From Lentzea waywayandensis (GTDB lineage Bacteria > Actinomycetota > Actinomycetes > Mycobacteriales > Pseudonocardiaceae): DNA of 64,000 bases. The notes under the pieces are model-generated. The model worked only from the letters and a program-made list of their open reading frames with translations. It searched no databases and was not told where the DNA came from. The stretch covers positions 1-64,000 of the forward strand of contig NZ_FOYL01000021.1 of NCBI RefSeq assembly GCF_900115955.1, in the 5' to 3' direction. Both the position numbers and the translations under genes were made by a program. This document shows positions 52,165 to 60,143 of this stretch, in pieces (position 1 is the stretch's first letter; each line of letters begins with the position of its first letter).

Positions 52165-52590
52165 ATGCGCGGGTTAGCGGCCGTGTTGCTGTGTCTGGTG
52201 CTCGCGTCGTGCGGCCAGGTGCCGCCGGCCCAGGTTCCTGGGCCGAGCACATCCACCATCGTCAGCTCCGTGTCCGCTCCTGGCACGACCGCGCCGAGCG
52301 TCCCGGCACCGGTGCCCCCGTCGTCGGCTTCGCTGCCGCCCACCCTGCCCACACCGTCGCGAGCCCTCGATCCGGGCGTGAAGACGGTGCGGGGCACGGT
52401 GTCGACGGGCGCCGAGGCCGGATGCGTGCTCCTGAGCGCTGAGGGCACGCAGTACCTGCTGCTCGGCGCCGACCCCGCGATCGCGGTGGCCGGCGCCGTG
52501 GTCGAGGTGACCGGCAAGGCCGATCCCGGTGGGATGACCACGTGCCAGCAGGGCACGCCGTTCCACGTCACCAGCACGAAGCGGGGCTGA
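52165..52590 (+). CDS. Small lipoprotein with Pro/Ser/Thr linker
   Basis: A 141-aa lipoprotein: signal RGLAAVLLCLVLASC with lipobox LASC (Cys16), a disordered Pro/Ser/Thr-rich stretch (about 20-70), and a compact domain with two Cys (GCVLLSAEGTQYLLLGADPA, TTCQQGTPFHV) that may form a disulfide. The domain resembles small OB-like extracellular folds, but I know no function. It starts 6 bp after the stress-protein gene and is probably cotranscribed. Confidence 0.72.
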   Translation: MRGLAAVLLCLVLASCGQVPPAQVPGPSTSTIVSSVSAPGTTAPSVPAPVPPSSASLPPTLPTPSRALDPGVKTVRGTVSTGAEAGCVLLSAEGTQYLLLGADPAIAVAGAVVEVTGKADPGGMTTCQQGTPFHVTSTKRG

Positions 52591-52642
52591 CTCCACCCGT
52601 TCGGGTCAAGATGTGCTGGGCCGGTCGGCGGATGATGGGCCG

Positions 52643-53125
52643 GTGGAGAGCGGAGAGCCGGACAAACGGCTTGAGCTGGTGTTCTCGGAGTCGCTGCGGG
52701 CACTGAGCTACCAGCAGGGTGCGCTCGACAACCTCCGTTCACGGGTCACGCTGCTGACCGCGGGCGCGGCTCTCGTCAGCTCCTCGTTCGTCGGCACCGC
52801 GTTGCAGAGTCCGCGCTGGGGAGCGGCCACGGTCGTCGCGATCGCGGCGATGACCGGCGTCCTCGCGCTGGCCCTGCTCATCTGCGCACCGATCTGGCGG
52901 TGGACGTTCCTGTCCAGCGCGTCGCGGCTGCTGGGCGCTGTCGACCTCGGCCACGACCTCGACTCGATGCGCCGGCACCTCGCGGCCGATTTCGAACAGT
53001 GGCTGGACGCCAACGAGAAGAAGCTCCGCAAGCTCCAGTGGTGCTTCGTGACCGGCCTCGTGCTCCTGCTCGTCGAGGTGTCGGCCTGGTGTGTGCAGCT
53101 CGCCCAGCTGAAGGGGTGGCCGTGA
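52643..53125 (+). CDS. Two-helix membrane protein of unknown function
   Basis: A 160-aa protein: a cytoplasmic-looking N-terminus (LVFSESLRALSYQQGALDNL), one or two helices (RVTLLTAGAALVSSSFVGTAL and TVVAIAAMTGVLALALLICAP), a charged segment (HDLDSMRRHLAADFEQWLDA) and a last helix (FVTGLVLLLVEVSAWCVQL). The layout recalls small 2TM effector-type proteins, but no cyclase or sensor gene accompanies it. GTG at 52643 is chosen; an earlier GTG (52613) is possible. It overlaps the next gene (TGATG). Confidence 0.65.
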   Translation: MESGEPDKRLELVFSESLRALSYQQGALDNLRSRVTLLTAGAALVSSSFVGTALQSPRWGAATVVAIAAMTGVLALALLICAPIWRWTFLSSASRLLGAVDLGHDLDSMRRHLAADFEQWLDANEKKLRKLQWCFVTGLVLLLVEVSAWCVQLAQLKGWP

Positions 53126-53370
53126 TGATCGAGAAGCCCGATGAGACCGGTGGTTCCGCCGAGATCGGCCCGGCGCCGTGGCCGGTGGTGGACCGCAGCA
53201 TGATCAATTACGACAGCCCCGAGGCGACCGGCCAGTTCCCCGCCCCCTACAAGGACGAACGGCCCGGTGTGGGGTGGCGTCGGATCGCGCTCGTGCTGAC
53301 CGTGCTGGTGCTGCTCGTCGCAGTGGTGGCGATGCTGGTGTTCCTCATGGTCCTGCCGCGGTTCTTCTGA
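53125..53370 (+). CDS. Small single-pass membrane protein
   Basis: An 81-aa protein with a charged, Pro-rich N-terminal 50 residues (IEKPDETGGSAEIGPAPWP) and one C-terminal helix (IALVLTVLVLLVAVVAMLVF). Its ATG overlaps the stop of the upstream gene, so the two products are made together and may interact. Unknown function. Confidence 0.7.
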   Translation: MIEKPDETGGSAEIGPAPWPVVDRSMINYDSPEATGQFPAPYKDERPGVGWRRIALVLTVLVLLVAVVAMLVFLMVLPRFF

Positions 53371-53377
53371 CGCCGTT

Positions 53378-53406
53378 CGGCCCCGCTCCGGGTGGGAACG
53401 GGGCCG
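53378..53406. terminator. Hairpin terminator between convergent genes
   Basis: CGGCCCCG (53378-53385) pairs with CGGGGCCG (53399-53406) across a 13-nt loop, 7 bp after one stop and 16 bp before the other. Confidence 0.7.
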
Positions 53407-53422
53407 CGAAACGGTGCGGTGT

Positions 53423-54358
53423 CTAGTTCTTCAGGGCCTCGCGGAGGAACGCGATGGCCTGGTTGATAGCGCCCTCGGCGGCGTGCGTGCCGCGCAGCGC
53501 GTTCAGCATCACGAAGTCGTGGATCACGCCCGCGTACCGGACGGCGGTGACGGGCACACCGGCCTCGCGCAGCTTGTCGGCGTAGGCCTCGCCCTCGTCG
53601 CGCAGCACGTCGGCCTCCGCGGTGATCACGAGCGCCTGCGGCAGGCCCGCGAGCTGGTCCTTGGTGGCACGCAACGGGGACGCGGTGATCTCGGCGCGCT
53701 CCAGCGGGTTCGTCGTGTACTGGTCCCAGAACCACTGCATGCCGTCGCGGCGCAGGAAGTAGCCCTCGGCGAACTGGAGGTACGAGTCGGTGTCGAACGA
53801 CGCGTCGGTCACCGGGTAGAAGAGCACCTGGGCCTTCAGCGCGACATCGCCGCGTTCCTTGGCCTGCAACGTCAGCGCCGCCGCCATGTTGCCGCCCACC
53901 GAGTCACCGGCGACCGCGACGCGCGAGGCGTCGAGACCGTACGAGGCGCCGTTGGCCTGGATCCACTGCGCGGTGGCGTAGTTCTGGTTGATCGCCACCG
54001 GGTAGCGGGCCTCGGGCGAGAGCGAGTAGTCGGGGAAGACGACGGCGGCGCCGGCACCGACGGCGAGTTCGCGGACCAGGCGGTCGTGGGTGTGGGCGTT
54101 GCCGAACACCCAGCCCGCGCCGTGGATGTAGAGGATCACCGGGAGCTGCTCGGTGACGCCGGCGGGCTTGATCACGCGGACCTTGAAGCCGTCGAGCTCG
54201 ACCCACTGCTCGTCGACCTCGGGCTTGTCGATCGCGCCCGACTGCACCTCGTCGACGGCCTTGCGGCCCTCTTCGGGGGCGATCTCGAACAGGAACGGCG
54301 GCTGGGCGGTGGCGGCGGCGAACTCGGCGGCGGCGGGCTCGAGGACTGGGCGCTTCAT
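53423..54358 (-). CDS. HSL-family alpha/beta hydrolase (esterase/lipase)
   Basis: A 311-aa esterase of the hormone-sensitive-lipase (GDxAG) family. Motifs: oxyanion-hole YIHGAGWVFGN (an HGAGW variant of HGGGW), the nucleophile in VAVAGDSVGGNMAAALT (about Ser160), the acid Asp in LVITAEADVLRDEGE and the His in AGVIHDFVMLNAL. No signal peptide, so cytoplasmic. It probably hydrolyses short-chain esters. A palindrome 36-54 bp upstream is a candidate operator. Confidence 0.9.
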   Translation of the reverse strand: MKRPVLEPAAAEFAAATAQPPFLFEIAPEEGRKAVDEVQSGAIDKPEVDEQWVELDGFKVRVIKPAGVTEQLPVILYIHGAGWVFGNAHTHDRLVRELAVGAGAAVVFPDYSLSPEARYPVAINQNYATAQWIQANGASYGLDASRVAVAGDSVGGNMAAALTLQAKERGDVALKAQVLFYPVTDASFDTDSYLQFAEGYFLRRDGMQWFWDQYTTNPLERAEITASPLRATKDQLAGLPQALVITAEADVLRDEGEAYADKLREAGVPVTAVRYAGVIHDFVMLNALRGTHAAEGAINQAIAFLREALKN

Positions 54359-54393
54359 GGCTGCTCCTTCGGATCGGATGCCATAAAGCTAGT

Positions 54394-54412
54394 GCGCGAT
54401 TAAATCGTGCAC
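54394..54412. promoter_or_regulatory. Palindrome upstream of the esterase gene
   Basis: TGCGCGATTAAATCGTGCA is a 19-bp inverted repeat with one mismatch, AT-rich at the centre. It lies upstream of the esterase start in otherwise non-coding DNA, a position and form typical of TetR/MarR operators. No such regulator gene is adjacent. Confidence 0.5.
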
Positions 54413-54495
54413 AACGTAATCACGGCCTCACCGAAGGCGGGAATAGTTCCGTCGCTGAGCGAACCGACGTCCCGCAAGCATCCTGGGACCACGCG

Positions 54496-54667
54496 GTGGT
54501 CGCATGGCCCGATGGCACGACCCGCGAGGGATGGACTTCACGGCGGCCGTGTCCGCGGAGGTCGCGGCACGGCTCGCCAGGGGCGAAGGCAAGCCCGGCG
54601 CGTACACGCCGCGGCCGCCTTCGGCCCCGATCTCGCCACCGCAGCCGGTGGCGAACTCATCAGCTGA
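54496..54667 (+). pseudogene. C-terminal remnant of a saccharopine dehydrogenase-like protein
   Basis: Pieces of one protein appear in successive frames: VVAWPDGTTREGW, then DFTAAVSAEVAARLARGEG and GKPGAYTP, then AAAFGPDLATAAGGELIS and a stop. The order matches the C-terminal end of saccharopine dehydrogenase/enoyl-reductase-like NAD(P)-binding proteins of actinobacteria. At least two frameshifts separate the pieces and the rest of the gene is absent. Its stop overlaps the ceramidase gene end. Confidence 0.55.
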
Positions 54668-56660
54668 CGGTGAAGCCCGCCGTGGCGCCGGTGAAGCCGG
54701 AGATCTTGCCGGTCCAGCCGGACTTCTCGTCGCCGTTGTGCACGATCCGGTAGGTGCCGGCGGGGGTGTCCGCCGGGATCTGCCAGGTGATCGTGGCGTT
54801 GGAGAACGCGATGCCGACGCGTTCCCACTTGTAGCGCGTGGACCAGTCACCGTCGTCGGCGACACGGGTCCACTGGCCGTTCACCTGCCGCTGCACCTCG
54901 AGGAAAGTCCCGTTGCGGTGCAGGTTGTTCTTCGGATGGCCGGTGACGAACACGGACGTCACGGTCTCGCCGCGGCCGTAGGACGCCTTGGGCGCGATCA
55001 GCACGTCGCCGTACTTCTTGTCCGCGGGCTTGTCGTCGAGCACGACGCCGGTCTGCAGGTTGATCTCGGTGAACGGCGGCTTGCCGGGGTTCGGACCGGC
55101 GGGCAGGGCCGAGCCCGCCTTCATCGACGCGGCGAGCTTGCCGAACTCCTGCTGGTACGCGGGCGTGGTGTTGCGGCCGAACAGGGTGGAGCCGCCCTCG
55201 TACTGCTGCGAGTCGTACTCCTCCGGCGTGGTGACGTACTGGCTGTAGTCGTTGGCATAGCCCTGGATCAGCACGTTCTGCACGGGCACCGAGAGTTCGG
55301 CGGCGACGGCCCTGCGGATGCGCAGACCCGCGGTGATCGTGACCTCACCGGGCACCGCGACGAGGTGCAGCTGTCCGATTCGGACGATCTGCAGCGGCAC
55401 GACGTTCGGCGTGGCGCCGATCAGACCCGTTGGCACCAAGGAGGCCTTGGGGAACTGGCAGTCCCGCAGCCACTGCGGAACCTCCATCTGCAACGGCTCG
55501 AACAGCTTCTTCCACGGCGACTGCATGCCCTCGGAGAAGCCGGGGATCGCCGGGCCGTCCTCGACACTGCCCGCGATCGTCGAGGCGCCGACGACACCGG
55601 AACACGTCGTGCCGGGCTGGCCGGTGGAGGTGAAGCGGCCCTCGACCTGCACGGCGGACATGTCCACGAACCGCATGCGCGAGTCGACGCCGCCCGAGAC
55701 GGAGGCCTGCGGGCCGTTGTAGATCTCCTGCGCCTTGCGGTTCTGGCGCTCGCCGATGACGCGGGCGTTCTCCCACTCGTTCTCGGTGGGGCCGGAACCG
55801 GGCTTCAGGTTGAGGTTCGGCGACATGTCGCCCGCGTTGGTGTTCGGGAACGCCGCCACGAATCCGGCGGTGTTGTCCAGGTACCGCACGCCCTCGTCGT
55901 CGTGCTCCCACTGGTAGGCCGCGTAACCCTTGTTGTCCGGGCTGATCAGCGTGTTGGCGTTGGTGATCGACGTGTTGTGCGTCGCGAACCAGCTGATCGC
56001 GCCGACGTTGTTCCCGCCCTGCCTGAACTTCAGCACGGTCATCTGCGGGTCGATGCCGGCCGGGAAGGCGGCCTTGTCGGGGTTGCGGTCGAACGCGACG
56101 CGCGACCGGTTGACCGACGCGTTCGTGAGCTCGCCGATGCCGAGGCTGATCGAGCCGGGCTTCACGTCCTCGTGCGCCTCGACGACCGACTCGGTGATGC
56201 CGTCGACCACGGCCGCCAACGCCTGGGGCTGCATGCCGAGGATCGAGAGGTTGTAGGCGAGGTTGTGCGACTGGCCGCCGGGACCGCTGTGCGTGTGCGT
56301 GGCGGACAGCAGCAGGTTCTCGCGGGTGTAGGTGGTGCCGTACTTGGCCTGGAGCTTGGCGAGGACGCCCTCCTGGACCGCGCGGAAGATCATCGCGAGG
56401 TCGGCGTTGACGTACGCGACGCGCTTGTTCGTGGCGCGGTCGACCACGACGTACGCCCGCGACCGCAGCCGCTGATGGATGCCCGTCGTCTTCTGGTCGA
56501 ACTTGGAGTAGCCCATCATGCCGTTCTCGGCGGCCGGGCCGGTGACGTCGGAGATGCCCCGGCCCACCAGGTACGGCTCGGGTTCCGCCCACGCGAACGG
56601 GCCGCTGACCAGCGCCGCACCGACGAGTGCGGCGACCACCGTCAAGACTTTCGTCCGCAT
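54660..56660 (-). CDS. Secreted neutral ceramidase
   Basis: A 666-aa secreted enzyme. The signal peptide ends near FAWAEPEP. The catalytic domain has ATHTHSGPGGQSHN and ISWFATHNTSI (zinc ligands), and the nucleophile Ser in PNTNAGDMSPNLN, as in Pseudomonas ceramidase. The C-terminal immunoglobulin-like domain is present (about 520-666, SVFVTGHPKNN to GKISGFTGATAGFTV). It cleaves the N-acyl bond of ceramide to sphingosine and fatty acid outside the cell. ATG at 56660 chosen; an upstream GTG is possible. Confidence 0.93.
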   Translation of the reverse strand: MRTKVLTVVAALVGAALVSGPFAWAEPEPYLVGRGISDVTGPAAENGMMGYSKFDQKTTGIHQRLRSRAYVVVDRATNKRVAYVNADLAMIFRAVQEGVLAKLQAKYGTTYTRENLLLSATHTHSGPGGQSHNLAYNLSILGMQPQALAAVVDGITESVVEAHEDVKPGSISLGIGELTNASVNRSRVAFDRNPDKAAFPAGIDPQMTVLKFRQGGNNVGAISWFATHNTSITNANTLISPDNKGYAAYQWEHDDEGVRYLDNTAGFVAAFPNTNAGDMSPNLNLKPGSGPTENEWENARVIGERQNRKAQEIYNGPQASVSGGVDSRMRFVDMSAVQVEGRFTSTGQPGTTCSGVVGASTIAGSVEDGPAIPGFSEGMQSPWKKLFEPLQMEVPQWLRDCQFPKASLVPTGLIGATPNVVPLQIVRIGQLHLVAVPGEVTITAGLRIRRAVAAELSVPVQNVLIQGYANDYSQYVTTPEEYDSQQYEGGSTLFGRNTTPAYQQEFGKLAASMKAGSALPAGPNPGKPPFTEINLQTGVVLDDKPADKKYGDVLIAPKASYGRGETVTSVFVTGHPKNNLHRNGTFLEVQRQVNGQWTRVADDGDWSTRYKWERVGIAFSNATITWQIPADTPAGTYRIVHNGDEKSGWTGKISGFTGATAGFTVS

Positions 56661-56664
56661 GAAC

Positions 56665-56699
56665 ACCCCGCTAAGTGAATTGGATTCACATTTCGGGGT
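56665..56699. promoter_or_regulatory. Nested inverted repeats between ceramidase and EamA genes
   Basis: GTGAAT-TGG-ATTCAC (56675-56689) is a perfect palindrome nested in ACCCCG/CGGGGT (56665-56670 and 56694-56699). It overlaps the EamA stop codon (56686-56688) and lies 5 bp above the ceramidase start. It may terminate the EamA transcript or act as the ceramidase operator. Confidence 0.55.
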
Positions 56700-57546
56700 T
56701 GACGGTAGGTGATCCAGACCACTTCGAGCAAGTCACAGCCAGTGCATTGGCGGTGACGACGAGCAAGATTCCAGCCCAATGGTGGAGTTCGAGCGTCTCC
56801 CCCAGCACCACGAGCCCCGCCAGTGCCGCCAGCACCGGGTGCACGCTCATGGCCAGCCCGAACAGGCGCGCGGGCACCTTCCGCAGCGCGATCACGTCGA
56901 CGGCGTACGGCACGACGCTGCAGAACACGCCCGCGCCGACCGCGTACAGGATCGACATCCCGGTCAGCTTCCCGTGCAGGACCAGCAACACCGCGACCGG
57001 AACGTAGAGCGTCGCTGACATCGCAGTCGCGACGGCGGGCGCCTGCAGTCCGGGCAGCCGCGCCCCGACCAGGCGGTTGAGCAGGATGTACGCGGCCCAG
57101 CAGCCCGCCGCGAGCAGGCCGAGCCCGACGCCGAGGTAGTCGCTGCTCGGGCCCGGCAGCACCAGCACGTACACGCCGACGGCCGCGATCAGCACGAACA
57201 GGAAGTCCCGGCGGGTCCGGGAACCGGCCAGCGCGATGCCGAGCGGCCCGAGCACCTCCAGCGTGACGGCGAGGCCGAGGCCGATGCGGTCGATCGCCAT
57301 GTAGAGGCTGAGGTTCATCGTGGCGAACACGAGGCCGAGCGCGATCGTCGGCCACCACTGCGCCCAGGTGAATCTTCGCAGGTTCGGCCGGGCCATCGGG
57401 AGCAGCACCGCGGCGGCCACGAACTGGCGCACCGCCACGACCCCGGCCGGGCCGATGGCGGCGAACGCGTGGGCGCCCACGGCGGCACCGATCTGGTTGC
57501 TGGCCGCGCTCGCGGTCATCGTCGCGAATCCACCGATGCTCTTCAT
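56686..57546 (-). CDS. EamA/RhtA-family (DMT) exporter
   Basis: A 286-aa drug/metabolite transporter with ten helices in two EamA repeats. The first repeat has AIGPAGVVAVRQFVAAAVLL and MAIDRIGLGLAVTLEVLGPL. The second has SVVPYAVDVIALRKVPARLFG and AGLVVLGETLELHHWAGI. The pattern is closest to RhtA-like homoserine/threonine exporters. ATG at 57546 (MKSIGG) is chosen. It is divergent from a LysR gene 69 bp away, its likely regulator. Confidence 0.88.
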   Translation of the reverse strand: MKSIGGFATMTASAASNQIGAAVGAHAFAAIGPAGVVAVRQFVAAAVLLPMARPNLRRFTWAQWWPTIALGLVFATMNLSLYMAIDRIGLGLAVTLEVLGPLGIALAGSRTRRDFLFVLIAAVGVYVLVLPGPSSDYLGVGLGLLAAGCWAAYILLNRLVGARLPGLQAPAVATAMSATLYVPVAVLLVLHGKLTGMSILYAVGAGVFCSVVPYAVDVIALRKVPARLFGLAMSVHPVLAALAGLVVLGETLELHHWAGILLVVTANALAVTCSKWSGSPTVNPEM

Positions 57547-57615
57547 GCCGCAAAGCCTGCGTTCCGGCCTTTGATACGGGAAATGCATTGGTCGCCTCAC
57601 CTATACGCTGAACGC

Positions 57616-58467
57616 ATGGATCTGCGGCATCTGCGGGCGTTCGTGGCGGTGGTCGACGCGGGCACGTTCACCGACGCGGCAAGGGAACTCGACCTGACGC
57701 AGGCGTCGGTGTCCCGTTCGGTCGCGGCGCTGGAGGCCTCGCTCGGCGTGCGGCTGCTGCAACGTTCGACCCGGCACGTGGCGCTCACCGCCGTGGGCAC
57801 CCAGGTGCTCGACGGTGCCCGGCGAGTGCTGGACGAGGTCGCGCACCTGCACCGGATCGCGTCGCAGTCGCTGACCGAACTGCGGATCGGCTACGCCTGG
57901 TCGGCGCTGGGCAAGCACACCCGGCGTGTGCAGAAGGCTTGGGCCTCAAAGCATCCCGGACTGCCACTGGTGTTCGTCCAGTCGAACTCGGTCACCGCCG
58001 GCCTCGCCGAGGGCATGGCCGATGTCGCTGTCCTGCGCAAGGCCATCGACGACTCGCGGTTCGAGACGGCGTTGCTCGGCACCGAACGGCGCTACGGCGT
58101 GGTCGCGACGGACAACCCGTTGGCGCGCAAGCGTTCGCTCAAGCTCGCCGACCTCGCCCGGTACTCGCTGGCCGTGGACGACCGGACCGGGACGACCACC
58201 CTGGACCTCTGGCAACCGGGCAAGGCGCCCGCCGTCGTCCGCAACACGCACAGCGTCGACGAATGGCTGACGCTGATCGCCGCCGGGCAGGCCGTGGGCA
58301 TGACGTCGGAGGCCACCGCGAGCCTGAACCCACGTCCTGGCGTCGCCTATCGGGCCGTGGTGGACGCGCCGCCGATCGCGGTCTGGCTCGCGTGGTGGAA
58401 GGACCAGCCGCCGCAGCACCTCACCGATCTGGTCACGCTGGCGTGCGACGCCTACCGCGCGGTGTGA
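57616..58467 (+). CDS. LysR-family transcriptional regulator
   Basis: A 283-aa LysR-type regulator. The winged HTH is in DLRHLRAFVAVVDAGTFTDA, LDLTQASVSRSVAALEASLG and RLLQRSTRHVALT. The effector domain follows (LRIGYAWSALG, then VAVLRKAIDDSRFETALLG). It is divergent from the EamA exporter, the classical layout in which a LysR protein activates the neighbour in response to its substrate. A T-N11-A site in the 69-bp gap could not be fixed by eye. Confidence 0.92.
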   Translation: MDLRHLRAFVAVVDAGTFTDAARELDLTQASVSRSVAALEASLGVRLLQRSTRHVALTAVGTQVLDGARRVLDEVAHLHRIASQSLTELRIGYAWSALGKHTRRVQKAWASKHPGLPLVFVQSNSVTAGLAEGMADVAVLRKAIDDSRFETALLGTERRYGVVATDNPLARKRSLKLADLARYSLAVDDRTGTTTLDLWQPGKAPAVVRNTHSVDEWLTLIAAGQAVGMTSEATASLNPRPGVAYRAVVDAPPIAVWLAWWKDQPPQHLTDLVTLACDAYRAV

Positions 58468-58547
58468 GGAATCGCTGCCAGGGCAGGAGAATGAGTGGAA
58501 GGTTCTGCCCTCCTGCCCGCCCAGGAGCTCACTTAGTGTGATCGTTC

Positions 58548-60143
58548 ATGGACGGGCTGATGCAACCCCGGCCGCTCACCATCGCGCACGTTCTGGAGCG
58601 AGCCGAGCGGCTGTACGCGCACAAGCAGGTCGTGACGGCCGGGGAGCGGGCCACCTACGCCGAGGTGGCCGAGCAGACCCGGCGCCTCGCCACCGCGCTC
58701 GACTCGCTCGGCGTGCCGGTCGGCGCCCGCGTCGCCACGTTCGCGACCAACACTCGGCGTCACCTGGAGTTGTACCTCGCGGCGCCGATCACCAAGCGGG
58801 TGCTGCACTCCCTCAACATCCGGCTTTCGGCGGAGCACCTGGAGTACATCGTCAACCACGCCGAGGACGACGTGGTGTTCGTCGATCGCGCTCTGCTCCC
58901 CCGAATATGGCCCAGTGCCGGCCGAATGCGGACGGTCCGGCACTGGGTCGTCCTGCCAGACGACAGTGACGTCGAGATCCCCGCCGATTCTCGCGTCGTG
59001 CGCTACGACGAGCTGGTCGCGGGAGCAGCTCCGTTCGCGGGCTCGTTCGAGGACTCGTTCACGCTCGCGGACGAGAACCTGGCCTCCGGGCTCTGCTACA
59101 CGTCCGGCACGACCGGACCGCCCAAAGGCGTGCTGTACAGCCACAGGTCGACGATCCTGCACTGCCTCGGAACGCTCGCGGCCGGTTTCATCGGCCTGTG
59201 CGAGAGCGACGTCGTGATGCCGATCGTGCCCATGTTCCACGCCAACGCCTGGGGTCTCCCCTACGGCGCGATGATGACGGGCGCCTCGCTCGTCCTGCCC
59301 GGCCCGTCGTCGGATCCGGCTCATCTGTTGAAGCTGATGGAGACCGAACGGGTCACCGTCGCCGGTGCCGTACCGACGGTGTGGACGAGCCTGGTTCCCG
59401 ACCTGCTCTCCTACGACCTGAGCGCCACGCGGTTCCTGCTCGGCGGCGGCTCGGTGATCGCCCCGGCGCTGTCCGAGACCTACCGAGCCGCGCTCGGCGT
59501 ACCCATCACGCATTCCTGGGGCATGACGGAGATCAGTCCTGTCGGGACGATCGGCGGCACCCGCACCCAGCACCAAAACGCAGACGAACAAGTGGCGGTG
59601 CGGGCCTCCCAGGGCCAGCCGCTGCCGCTCGTGAACCTGCGGATCGCCGACGTCGAGACAGGCGCGGAACTACCGCGTGACGGCAAGGCGATCGGTGAGC
59701 TCCAGGTGGCGGGCCCGTGGGTGGCGGGCGGCTACTTCCGGGTGGACGCACCGGACAGCTTCACGGGCGACGGCTGGCTGCGGACCGGCGACCTCGCCAC
59801 GATCGACGCCGACGGCTACGTACGGCTCGTGGACCGGATGAAGGACCTGATCAAGTCCGGCGGCGAGTGGATCTCCTCGGTGGAGTTGGAGAGCGCCCTC
59901 ACCTCGCACCCCGACGTGGTCGAGGTCGCCGTGGTCGCGCGCCCGGACCCGAAGTGGGGCGAACGCCCCGTCGCCTACGTCGTCCTGCGCGACGGCAGCG
60001 CCACCACCGGCGACGACCTGTTGCGGCACATCACGCCCGCGGTCGCCAGGTGGTGGCTGCCCGACGAGGTCGTCTTCCGGGCCACCTTGCCCAAGACTGG
60101 CACCGGAAAGCTGTCGAAGAGCGCTCTGCGCGCCACTACGTGA
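58548..60143 (+). CDS. Acyl-CoA ligase (fatty acid or aromatic acid:CoA ligase)
   Basis: A 531-aa ANL-superfamily ligase. Motifs: the P-loop LCYTSGTTGPPKGVLYSHRS, the A5 region HSWGMTEISPVG, the A7/A8 region WLRTGDLATIDADGYVRLVDRMKDLIKSGGEW and the catalytic Lys in PKTGTGKLSKSALR. It activates a carboxylic acid to acyl-AMP and then acyl-CoA. Family members are medium- to long-chain fatty acyl-CoA synthetases, but the genomic setting with a tannase-like enzyme and a transporter raises an aromatic acid as substrate. Stop overlaps the convergent PucR gene. Confidence 0.92.
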   Translation: MDGLMQPRPLTIAHVLERAERLYAHKQVVTAGERATYAEVAEQTRRLATALDSLGVPVGARVATFATNTRRHLELYLAAPITKRVLHSLNIRLSAEHLEYIVNHAEDDVVFVDRALLPRIWPSAGRMRTVRHWVVLPDDSDVEIPADSRVVRYDELVAGAAPFAGSFEDSFTLADENLASGLCYTSGTTGPPKGVLYSHRSTILHCLGTLAAGFIGLCESDVVMPIVPMFHANAWGLPYGAMMTGASLVLPGPSSDPAHLLKLMETERVTVAGAVPTVWTSLVPDLLSYDLSATRFLLGGGSVIAPALSETYRAALGVPITHSWGMTEISPVGTIGGTRTQHQNADEQVAVRASQGQPLPLVNLRIADVETGAELPRDGKAIGELQVAGPWVAGGYFRVDAPDSFTGDGWLRTGDLATIDADGYVRLVDRMKDLIKSGGEWISSVELESALTSHPDVVEVAVVARPDPKWGERPVAYVVLRDGSATTGDDLLRHITPAVARWWLPDEVVFRATLPKTGTGKLSKSALRATT

